Of a stretch of DNA of 39,653 bases, positions 32,840-38,783 are shown in pieces. The stretch's first letter is position 1; each line of letters opens with the position of its first letter. Source of the stretch: Methanobacteriota archaeon (GTDB lineage Archaea > Thermoplasmatota > Thermoplasmata > RBG-16-68-12); assembly GCA_020029475.1 (NCBI GenBank), contig JAIBJG010000006.1, forward strand, positions 1-39,653, given 5' to 3'. Position numbers and translations under genes: made by a program. The notes beneath the pieces are model-generated. The model searched no databases. It was not told the origin of the DNA and saw only the letters and a program-made list of their open reading frames with translations.

Positions 32840-33433
32840 ATGAAGAAGGTCTGGTACCTGGTCCTCGGGATCCTGCTCTTCCTCGGCGGCCTCCTGTTCG
32901 TCCTCACGACGGTCGTGGCCGCCCTCGACCCGACGATCGGCGGGACGGGGATCGCGATTTTCTCGGGCGTGTGCTCCGCGGTCCTCCTCGCCCCCGCCGT
33001 CCTCCTCTTCTACCTGTACTGGCGGGCGAGCGCCCAGGACAAGGTCCTCCAGACCGTGGGCGCCATCCTCCGGAGCGTGCGGGAGATTGGCGTCCAGGAC
33101 GTCGCGAAGCGGGTGGGGAAGACGCCCGCGGAGGCGGAGGTCCTGATCTCCCAGTCCGTCGCGGCGGGGTACGCGCAGGGGTTCGTGGACCCTCGGGAGG
33201 GGAAGTTCGTCGCGACGGCGTGGGGCGGCTTCGCCCCCGGGCAGGTCCCGCAGATTGTGATCCAGGCCCCGGCAATCCCCCAGGCGGCGTACCCGCCCCC
33301 ATACGGTTCCGCTGCGGGGGCTCCGCCGACGGGCACGCCGGAGTCCCGGTTCTGCAGAGATTGCGGGAGCCGGATCGAGAAGACCCCCGGCCAGACATAC
33401 TGGCAGTGCGCGCACTGCGGGAACATCCAGTAG
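32840..33433 (+). CDS. Membrane protein with winged-helix-like segment and C-terminal zinc ribbon
   Basis: A 197-residue protein. Two N-terminal transmembrane helices (VWYLVLGILLFLGGLLFVLT and IAIFSGVCSAVLLAPAVLLFYLYW). Residues about 70-125 (AILRSVREIGVQDVAKRVGKTPAEAEVLIS, VAAGYAQGFVDPREG) look like a winged helix of the kind in prokaryotic PCI-like domains. A Pro/Ala linker leads to a zinc ribbon, CRDCGSRIEKTPGQTYWQCAHCG. GAGGAGGGG lies just upstream of the ATG. It is coupled to the bPH2-like gene. The exact role is unknown. Confidence 0.75.
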   Translation: MKKVWYLVLGILLFLGGLLFVLTTVVAALDPTIGGTGIAIFSGVCSAVLLAPAVLLFYLYWRASAQDKVLQTVGAILRSVREIGVQDVAKRVGKTPAEAEVLISQSVAAGYAQGFVDPREGKFVATAWGGFAPGQVPQIVIQAPAIPQAAYPPPYGSAAGAPPTGTPESRFCRDCGSRIEKTPGQTYWQCAHCGNIQ

Positions 33434-33450
33434 CGGGTCCCGCCACTGCG

Positions 33451-33489
33451 GGCACTTTCGCCCACCTCCCCCCGGCCCCCGCCTAAATA
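33451..33489 (+). promoter_or_regulatory. Promoter of the RadA-like gene with ACTTTC element (site A)
   Basis: GGCACTTTCGCCCACCTCCC (33451-33470) is followed 29 bases after the A of ACTTTC by the TATA-like CTAAATA (33483-33489). The ACTTTC is flanked by GGGC and GCCC, an inverted repeat. The 20-base element differs at one position from that upstream of polB. Confidence 0.62.
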
Positions 33490-33524
33490 GCCTCCCGCCC
33501 CATGGAGACGCGGGGAGGAGCCCA

Positions 33525-34325
33525 ATCGACTCCGAGGCTCGAACCGAGGTACTTCCGCAGGAGCTCGTCCAGCTCCCCGAGCGGCGGCTCCTCGCGACGT
33601 CGATCCCCGTCCTGGACCGCCTCCTCGGGGGGTTCGAGGGCGGCCGTATCACGCTGATCGACAGCGGGTCCGACTACGTGTTCCACCTCACGTCCCTCCT
33701 GTGCGTGCGGGCCGTGATGGAGGGGGACGAGGTCGTGTTCGTGGACGGCGGGAACTCCGTGGACCCCCACGGGATCGCCGCGATCGCGCGGCGGGTCGGG
33801 CTCGCGCGGCTCGATGTCCTCCCGAAGATCCACGTCGCGCGGGCGTTCACGTGCCACCAGATGGCGACAATATTATTGGAGCAGCTCGATGAAAAGGTGC
33901 GGGAGGTCGGGGCGGGGCTCGTCGTCCTGTCGTGCCTCCCGGAGCTGTACCTGGACGAGGACGTGCCCCTCTCGGAGGCCCACCAGCTCTTCCTGAGGTC
34001 CGCGCGGGCGATCCGGAGGGCCGCGGAGGAGAGCGGGGCCGTCGTCGTCGCGACGAACGCGGGGCTCGCGAAGCTGTACCGCCGGAAGTCGATCCGCCGC
34101 GTCCTGTACGAGACCGTGGACCGCGCGGTCCGGTTCCAGCACCACCGGGGCGGGCTGAGGATCGTCGTGCCGGACCTCGGGGTCGAGGAGCTGTACCGCC
34201 CCGTGCCGCCGGACCAGACGACCCTGGAGGACTTCGAGTACCCGCTCCCGCGGATCCGGGGCCTCCAGGAATCCGTGGACCCGAAGGAGGTCAAGGCGTC
34301 CGGGTACCTGCGCCTCGGGTGGTAG
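33525..34325 (+). CDS. RecA/RadA-superfamily protein with degenerate P-loop (inactive-ATPase type)
   Basis: About 266 residues with the RadA/KaiC plan: RLLATSIPVLDRLLGGFEGGRITLID, then a strand-loop that should be the P-loop but reads DSGSDYVFHLT, with no GK[ST]. The Walker B strand is LVVLSCLPEL, with Ser where Asp is expected, so ATP hydrolysis is unlikely. Later blocks ARAFTCHQMATILLEQL and VVVATNAGLAKLY fit the fold. The ORF track begins at an internal GTG (33678), cutting off conserved residues. The frame is open upstream but has no ATG, GTG or TTG. The best start is ATC at 33525, six bases after GGAGG. Site A promoter lies upstream. It may be an accessory factor such as an ImuA-like protein. 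Confidence 0.75.
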   Translation: MDSEARTEVLPQELVQLPERRLLATSIPVLDRLLGGFEGGRITLIDSGSDYVFHLTSLLCVRAVMEGDEVVFVDGGNSVDPHGIAAIARRVGLARLDVLPKIHVARAFTCHQMATILLEQLDEKVREVGAGLVVLSCLPELYLDEDVPLSEAHQLFLRSARAIRRAAEESGAVVVATNAGLAKLYRRKSIRRVLYETVDRAVRFQHHRGGLRIVVPDLGVEELYRPVPPDQTTLEDFEYPLPRIRGLQESVDPKEVKASGYLRLGW

Positions 34326-34333
34326 CGGGAACC

Positions 34334-34342
34334 CTTTTATCC
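34334..34342 (+). promoter_or_regulatory. TATA-like box of the epimerase gene
   Basis: CTTTTATCC is centred 30 bases before the ATG at 34368 with no ribosome binding site, consistent with a leaderless message. Confidence 0.5.
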
Positions 34343-34367
34343 GCCGCGGGGCCTCCGTGGCGGGCCC

Positions 34368-35321
34368 ATGCGGTACTTCGTGACGGGGGCGACGGGTTTC
34401 ATCGGCACCCGGCTCGCACGACAGCTCCGCGAGGCGGGGCACGAGGTCGATGCGATCGCGCGGGACCCCGGGAAGGCGGGGGACCTCGCGAGGATCGGCG
34501 TCCGCCTCCACAAGGGGGACATCACGGACAAGGAATCGATGCGAACTCCGATGGCGGGGGCCGACGGCATCTTCCACCTCGCGGCCTGGTACAAGATCGG
34601 GGAGAAGGACAAGTCTCCCGGGGTGCGGAGCAACATCGAGGGCACCCGCAACGTCCTCGGGCTCATGGAGGAACTCGGGATCCCGAAGGGCGTGTACACG
34701 AGCACCCTCGCGGTCTTCGGGGACACGAAGGGGCAGGTCCCCGACGAGTCGTACCGGCACGACGGCCCGTGGCTGAGCGAGTACGACCGCACGAAGTGGG
34801 TCGCCCACTACGAGGTCGCGGAGCCGATGATGAAGAAGGGGCTCCCGCTCGTCGTCGTGCAACCCGGCGTCACGTACGGGCCCGGGGACCCGAGCCAGAT
34901 GGGGATCGCCCTGCGGGAGTACCTGGAACGGAAGCTCCGCGGTGTCCCCAAGGGGTCAGCGTACTGCTGGGGGCACGTCGAGGACACGGCCGCGGGCCAC
35001 GTCCTCGCGATGGAACGCGGGAGGCCCGGGCAGAGTTACATCATCGCGGGCGAGCCGAAGACGTTCATCGACGCGATCGAGATGGCGGAGCGGATCACGG
35101 GGATCCCCGCCCCGCGGATGCGGCCGTCGCCCGGGTTCGTCCGGTTCCTCGCCGCCCTCACCCGCTCCGAGATGCTCCGCGTGAGCGCGGGGGCGACGTA
35201 CCTGGGGAGCAACGTGAAGGCGAAGCGGGACCTCGGCCTCCGCCACCGCCCCCTTGAGGAGGGCCTCCGGGAGACGCTCCTCGCGGAGATGCGGACCCTC
35301 GGGATCCCGGCACCGGGGTAG
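34368..35321 (+). CDS. NAD(P)-dependent epimerase/dehydratase (extended SDR)
   Basis: A 317-residue extended short-chain dehydrogenase/reductase. The dinucleotide motif is TGATGFIG at the N-terminus; FHLAAWYKIGE, TSTLAVFGDT, the catalytic YDRTK (YxxxK) and VVQPGVTYGPGDPSQMG follow. The substrate side resembles dihydroflavonol-reductase-like and nucleoside-diphosphate-sugar epimerase-like SDRs; the exact reaction is not readable. The start ATG at 34368 is leaderless. The PLP dehydratase gene begins five bases after its stop, so the two are co-transcribed. Confidence 0.9.
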   Translation: MRYFVTGATGFIGTRLARQLREAGHEVDAIARDPGKAGDLARIGVRLHKGDITDKESMRTPMAGADGIFHLAAWYKIGEKDKSPGVRSNIEGTRNVLGLMEELGIPKGVYTSTLAVFGDTKGQVPDESYRHDGPWLSEYDRTKWVAHYEVAEPMMKKGLPLVVVQPGVTYGPGDPSQMGIALREYLERKLRGVPKGSAYCWGHVEDTAAGHVLAMERGRPGQSYIIAGEPKTFIDAIEMAERITGIPAPRMRPSPGFVRFLAALTRSEMLRVSAGATYLGSNVKAKRDLGLRHRPLEEGLRETLLAEMRTLGIPAPG

Positions 35322-35325
35322 GGCC

Positions 35326-36270
35326 GTGGACCGGATCGAGGTGACGATCGGGGACATCGAGGAGGCCGTGCCCGTCGTCCAGAAGGTCGCCCGCCGGACG
35401 CCGACGATCCTGCTGGAAGGCCCGGACGGCGAGGTGTGGCTGAAGCTCGAGAACCTGCAGCGCCTCGGCGCGTTCAAGATCCGCGGCGCGTGGAACCGGA
35501 TCTCCCGCCTCACCCCGGAGGAACGGAAGCGCGGGGTGACGACCCTGAGCTCGGGAAACCACGGCCGCGCGGTCGCGTGGTCCGCCCGACGCCTCGGCCT
35601 GCGGTGCGTGATCCGCGTCCCGGAGGGGGCGGCCCCGCAGAAGCTCGCCGCGATCCGAGCCGAGGGCGCGGCGGTGATCCCGATCCCCCGTTCGGAGCTG
35701 GTCCGGGTCCACGGGGAGGAGACGTGGCGGGCGTGGCCCGAGACGTACCTCCCGCCATTCGCACATCCGCTGATGATCGCCGGGAACGGGACCGCGGGCC
35801 TGGAGATCGCCGAGGACGCGCCGAACGCAAAGACGGTCCTCGTGCCCGTCGGAGGCGGGGGCCTCGCAGCCGGAATCGCGATCGCGGTGAAGGCCCGCCA
35901 TCCGGGCGCGAAGGTGTTCGGCGTCCAGCCGGACGGGGCCGCGAGCCTTCCCACCGCCCTGAGGACGGGGCGGGGGTTCCACCTCGAACGACCGGAGACG
36001 ATCGCGGACGGCATCGGGGTCGGGCTCATGTTGCCCGCCATAGTCGAACTCCTCCGGCGGAATCTCGACGGCTGCCTCCTTGTCTCGGACGCCGACATCC
36101 GGGCCTCGATGCGGAGGCTCGCGCTCGATGCGAAGGTCGTTGCGGAACCCGCGGGTGCGGCGTCCCTCGCGGCGTGGTCCCGCCATCGGGAGACCTTGGA
36201 ATCCCCCGTCGTGGCGGTCGTCTCCGGAGGGAACGTCGACCCGGCGCTCCTCTCTGCAGTCCTGAAGTAG
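35326..36270 (+). CDS. PLP-dependent threonine/serine dehydratase-like enzyme
   Basis: A 314-residue fold-type II PLP enzyme. The Schiff-base Lys is K51 in RLGAFKIRGAWNR; SSGNHGRAVAWSARRLG is the substrate loop, VPVGGGGLAAGIA is the Gly-rich phosphate loop, and VVSGGNVD closes the fold. The set of motifs matches threonine dehydratase or serine racemase, which deaminate or racemise hydroxy amino acids. No ACT regulatory domain is present, so it is the short catabolic or racemase-like form. The ORF track starts at 35254; I choose the GTG at 35326, which opens at the family start DRIEVTIGDIEEA. Confidence 0.88.
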   Translation: MDRIEVTIGDIEEAVPVVQKVARRTPTILLEGPDGEVWLKLENLQRLGAFKIRGAWNRISRLTPEERKRGVTTLSSGNHGRAVAWSARRLGLRCVIRVPEGAAPQKLAAIRAEGAAVIPIPRSELVRVHGEETWRAWPETYLPPFAHPLMIAGNGTAGLEIAEDAPNAKTVLVPVGGGGLAAGIAIAVKARHPGAKVFGVQPDGAASLPTALRTGRGFHLERPETIADGIGVGLMLPAIVELLRRNLDGCLLVSDADIRASMRRLALDAKVVAEPAGAASLAAWSRHRETLESPVVAVVSGGNVDPALLSAVLK

Positions 36271-36323
36271 GAAGCTCCCCGCCCCGCGGAAAGGCCTATG
36301 TGCCGCGGCGGCCTCGCTCCCGC

Positions 36324-37058
36324 GTGGTCCGGATCGGCGGTTCCACGTACAGCAAGCGGCCCTTCGAGCCCCAGGTCCGCGAGCTGAAGGAGGCGGGGTT
36401 CGACTACTGGGAGTTCGACCTCTCGTGGATCGAGCCGACCCCGAAGCTGCAGGCGGAGGCGACCGCCGTCGTGGGGATCCTTCCCGCGGAGACGGCGCAT
36501 CTCCCGCCACCGAGGTTCACGAAGGAGGACCAGGCGCGGTTCCAGAAGTTCCTCGACATCGCCGCCCCTGTCGGGCCGAGGATCTTTAACGTCCACCTGA
36601 TGCCCGCGAAGTCTGCGGCGGGAGTCCTGCTCGATGTCCGCACCGCGTGGCTCGCGGAGCTCGTCGACGCGGCGCACTCACGTGGGCTGACGATCACCCT
36701 GGAGAACGTGGAGGAACCCCTCTCAATTCTCGCTGAGGTCTTCACGCGGATCCCGAGGATGAAGGCATGCCTCGATATCGGGCACGCATCCCTCGACGGG
36801 GACAACGAGCGGCCCTTACAGCTCCTCTCCTTGATCCGCGACCGCCTCGCGCTCGTCCACGCCCACGACAACCGCCAGGGCCACGGTGAGGCGGGGGACC
36901 TGCATCTTCCGCTCGGAAAGGGAACCATCCGGTTGGAGGGGATTCTCCGCGCCTTGAAGGAGAACGGATTCGACGGCCATGTGACCCTCGAGCTGTTCTC
37001 CGGCATGAAGGAGGAGAAAGCGGAGAGCCTGCGCAGGGCCCGTGTGTGGCTCGTGTAG
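36324..37058 (+). CDS. Sugar-phosphate isomerase/epimerase-type TIM barrel
   Basis: A 244-residue protein of the xylose-isomerase-like/AP-endonuclease-2 TIM-barrel superfamily. Metal-binding or catalytic positions appear in RIFNVHLMPA, ITLENVEEPL (Glu), CLDIGHASLDGD (Asp, His), LVHAHDNRQGHGEAGDLHLPLGKG (His, Asp, His) and VTLELFSG (Glu). The GTG start at 36324 lies about 27 bases after CCTATGTG. The ORF track places it in a 540-residue shadow frame that begins in the previous gene. The substrate is unknown. It could also be an endonuclease IV-like protein, but the short length and D-N-R-Q-G-H segment fit sugar isomerases better. Confidence 0.85.
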   Translation: MVRIGGSTYSKRPFEPQVRELKEAGFDYWEFDLSWIEPTPKLQAEATAVVGILPAETAHLPPPRFTKEDQARFQKFLDIAAPVGPRIFNVHLMPAKSAAGVLLDVRTAWLAELVDAAHSRGLTITLENVEEPLSILAEVFTRIPRMKACLDIGHASLDGDNERPLQLLSLIRDRLALVHAHDNRQGHGEAGDLHLPLGKGTIRLEGILRALKENGFDGHVTLELFSGMKEEKAESLRRARVWLV

Positions 37059-37103
37059 TAGTTTCGGCCAACCCCGGGGCAAAGTCCCAAGACCCACCGA
37101 AGA

Positions 37104-37110
37104 TTATATC
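37104..37110 (+). promoter_or_regulatory. TATA box of vapBC
   Basis: TTATATC within the A/T-rich run GATTATATCTATATG is centred about 31 bases before the ATG at 37138, which fits a leaderless start there rather than at 37126. Confidence 0.55.
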
Positions 37111-37137
37111 TATATGCATACAAATATGACAATTCCG

Positions 37138-37377
37138 ATGGCGAAGACGATCGCAATCGCCCAAGATGTCTACGAGCTGCTCTCGAACGACAAAGGGGAT
37201 ACTGAGAGCTTTAGCGACGTGATCCGGCGGTGGCGTCGGAACCGAGGAAGCCTCCTGGACTGCTACGGGTTGTGGGGCGACATCCCGGAGAAGGAGTTCA
37301 AGGAGATGGAGAGCGCAATCTATGGGGCCGACCGGCCCGCATCGAAGGAACTGAAGCGCAGGAAGGTCTGGAGATGA
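37138..37377 (+). CDS. VapB-type antitoxin (UPF0330/DUF217-like)
   Basis: A 79-residue antitoxin. It begins AKTIAIAQDVYELLSNDKGDTESFSDVIRRW, the pattern of the archaeal UPF0330/VapB antitoxins, in which a short N-terminal DNA-binding part is followed by a flexible toxin-wrapping tail (LWGDIPEKEFKEMESAIYG). The ORF track starts at 37042; the TATA box favours the ATG at 37138. Its stop overlaps the vapC start (ATGA), which allows coupled synthesis. It normally masks VapC and represses its own promoter. Confidence 0.85.
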   Translation: MAKTIAIAQDVYELLSNDKGDTESFSDVIRRWRRNRGSLLDCYGLWGDIPEKEFKEMESAIYGADRPASKELKRRKVWR

Positions 37378-37772
37378 AGCTGCTCGACACGACCCTCTTG
37401 GTGGATTTTCTCCGGCGGCGGGAGGGTGCACGACGCGTCGTCCTGGCCATGGAGGAGAGGGGGGAGCCGGCGGGGACGACCGAGGTCAATGCATTCGAAC
37501 TCCTGCTCGGGGCGTATCCTCGCGGCCGCCTCGACCCGAAACGACTCGCTCCTGTGGAGAAGTTGCTGAATCGACTCGAGGTACTTCCCCTGACCCGCCC
37601 CGCCTCTATGCAAGCCGCGGAAATCCTGTCGAAGTTGCGCGCCGAGGGCCGGGACATTGGACTCTTGGACGCGCTAATCGCGGGAGTCGCGATCGCATCC
37701 GGGTGCGACACGATCGTTACCCGCGACGAGGGTTTCCGACGAATCTCCGGATTGAAAGTGGAGACCTATTGA
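37374..37772 (+). CDS. vapC: VapC-type PIN-domain ribonuclease toxin
   Basis: A 132-residue PIN-domain protein. The acidic active site is visible: D5 in LLDTTLLVDFL, E in TTEVNAFELLLGAY, D in IGLLDALIAGVA and D in IVTRDEGFRRI. VapC toxins are Mg-dependent RNases that cut specific tRNA or rRNA sites. The ATG at 37374 overlaps the antitoxin stop. Site D regulatory element begins directly after the vapC stop. Confidence 0.9.
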   Translation: MKLLDTTLLVDFLRRREGARRVVLAMEERGEPAGTTEVNAFELLLGAYPRGRLDPKRLAPVEKLLNRLEVLPLTRPASMQAAEILSKLRAEGRDIGLLDALIAGVAIASGCDTIVTRDEGFRRISGLKVETY

Positions 37773-37809
37773 GCACTTTCGGCCATCCCTCCCCCGCTCC
37801 CGTTGATAG
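37754..37809 (+). promoter_or_regulatory. Promoter of the 83-residue gene with ACTTTC element (site D)
   Basis: ACTTTC at 37775-37780 lies 28 bases before the TATA-like TTGATAG (37803-37809). It is followed by a C-rich tract as at the other sites. Here it also forms an inverted repeat with GAAAGTG at 37754-37760 in the end of vapC. This copy is weaker than sites A and B after the hexamer. Confidence 0.45.
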
Positions 37810-37841
37810 GCCGTGGAGCCTCTCTCGGCGGGAGAGCCGCC

Positions 37842-38093
37842 ATGGGCCGCACCGTGCCGACGTACCGCCTCCATACGGAGTCGATCATCAACGAGTGGAT
37901 GGACTACCGCCGCGCCCTCCGGGAGAAGGACCGCGAGGTGTTCGACGAGCTGATGTACAAGGCCCGCCTCCATTCGAGCGCGGGGAGCTACACGGCCCGC
38001 CTCGACCCCGTCGCGACGATGTTCCTGTCGATCCTGCTGGAGATCGAGAAGGAGATTCGAGAGTCGAAGGCGCGGCTCGGCCCCACCGGCTAG
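37842..38093 (+). CDS. Small conserved archaeal protein, function unknown
   Basis: An 83-residue protein: GRTVPTYRLHTESIINEWMD, YRRALREKDREVFDELMYKA, LDPVATMFLSILLEIEKEI. It is all-helical by eye. The opening MGRTxPT, a helical middle with FDEL, and a C-terminal FLSILLE resemble a small uncharacterised archaeal family I know from other archaea, but I cannot name it with certainty. The ORF track starts at 37803. I choose the ATG at 37842, seven bases after GGGAG. Its promoter carries the ACTTTC element, placing it in the same putative regulon as mre11, the RadA-like gene and polB. Confidence 0.7.
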   Translation: MGRTVPTYRLHTESIINEWMDYRRALREKDREVFDELMYKARLHSSAGSYTARLDPVATMFLSILLEIEKEIRESKARLGPTG

Positions 38094-38100
38094 GATTCAC

Positions 38101-38109
38101 AATTATCTC
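38101..38109 (+). promoter_or_regulatory. TATA-like box of the zinc-finger protein gene
   Basis: AATTATCTC is centred about 27 bases before the ATG at 38132, giving a leaderless start there. No ACTTTC element precedes it. Confidence 0.5.
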
Positions 38110-38131
38110 TAGGAAGGGCATACGCAATCTG

Positions 38132-38683
38132 ATGCATGGGAGTCCGGATTGGAGGGAACGCACAAGGAAAGTTCTCTACCCCGCGGACCCGGATGATGCC
38201 GACACCCTCACCGAGGGGATTTGGGTTCTCCCCCTGGTGGGCGATGAAAACGAGGGGACGGGAATCATTCTCAACACCTCCGTCTCCGGGGAAACGCGTT
38301 TCCAGACAGGTGATCTCGCGACGTGGATTTCCGCGAACCCGGCCACGCAGAAAGCGGAAATCGTATCCTCCATGCGGACCGACTGGGACTTGGCGGAGCC
38401 GCTTGAGGCCTTCCTCGCCCGGGCGGGAATCGCCCTCGCCCAAGCGTACCACGCCGAAAACGAGTCGCGACGGAAGGAGCGCGTCAAGACGATGGCGATT
38501 CTCCGTTGCGAGCTCTGCGGCGAACCGGGAATCGGTCGTCTCCTTCCAGACGAAGTGTGGCATGCGATTATCCCCGCGGAGCACCAATCCAAGGCGCTTT
38601 GCGATTCCTGCATCAATCGGTTCGAACTGGCGTCGCGGGAACGCGAGACCCCACGGTCGCGATGGGCCTTCTGGAGACGATGA
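38132..38683 (+). CDS. Hypothetical protein with C-terminal Cys4 zinc site
   Basis: A 183-residue protein that I do not recognise. It opens HGSPDWRERTRKVLYPADPD and has a beta-rich middle (GIWVLPLVGDENEGTGIILN). A helix DLAEPLEAFLARAGIALAQAYH follows, and a C-terminal zinc site LRCELCGEPGIG ... CDSCINRF (two CxxC). It ends in a basic WAFWRR. The ORF track starts at 37703 in a shadow of the previous genes; the ATG at 38132 fits the promoter. The DNA here is visibly less GC-rich than that of the neighbours. It lies directly before polB. Confidence 0.62.
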   Translation: MHGSPDWRERTRKVLYPADPDDADTLTEGIWVLPLVGDENEGTGIILNTSVSGETRFQTGDLATWISANPATQKAEIVSSMRTDWDLAEPLEAFLARAGIALAQAYHAENESRRKERVKTMAILRCELCGEPGIGRLLPDEVWHAIIPAEHQSKALCDSCINRFELASRERETPRSRWAFWRR

Positions 38684-38706
38684 AGCGCACCCCGTCTGAT
38701 GCCGTG

Positions 38707-38744
38707 GGCACTTTCACCCACCTCCCCCGCCCTCCCCCTTAACC
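38707..38744 (+). promoter_or_regulatory. Promoter of polB with ACTTTC element (site B)
   Basis: GGCACTTTCACCCACCTCCC (38707-38726) matches site A at 19 of 20 positions. The TATA-like CTTAACC (38738-38744) is 28 bases after the A of ACTTTC. GTGGG and CCCAC flank the hexamer as an inverted repeat. Confidence 0.62.
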
Positions 38745-38783
38745 GCCCGCCATGAAATCCTCATTCCAAGGGGGAGTCGTCCC

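Noticed and set aside
33678-34325. Track start at GTG 33678 for the RadA-like protein
   Set aside because: It cuts off the conserved RLLATSIPVLDRLLGG segment, which lies in the same open frame upstream.
38167-38172. GAAAGT, the reverse ACTTTC
   Set aside because: It lies inside the zinc-finger coding sequence and has no extended match to the element.
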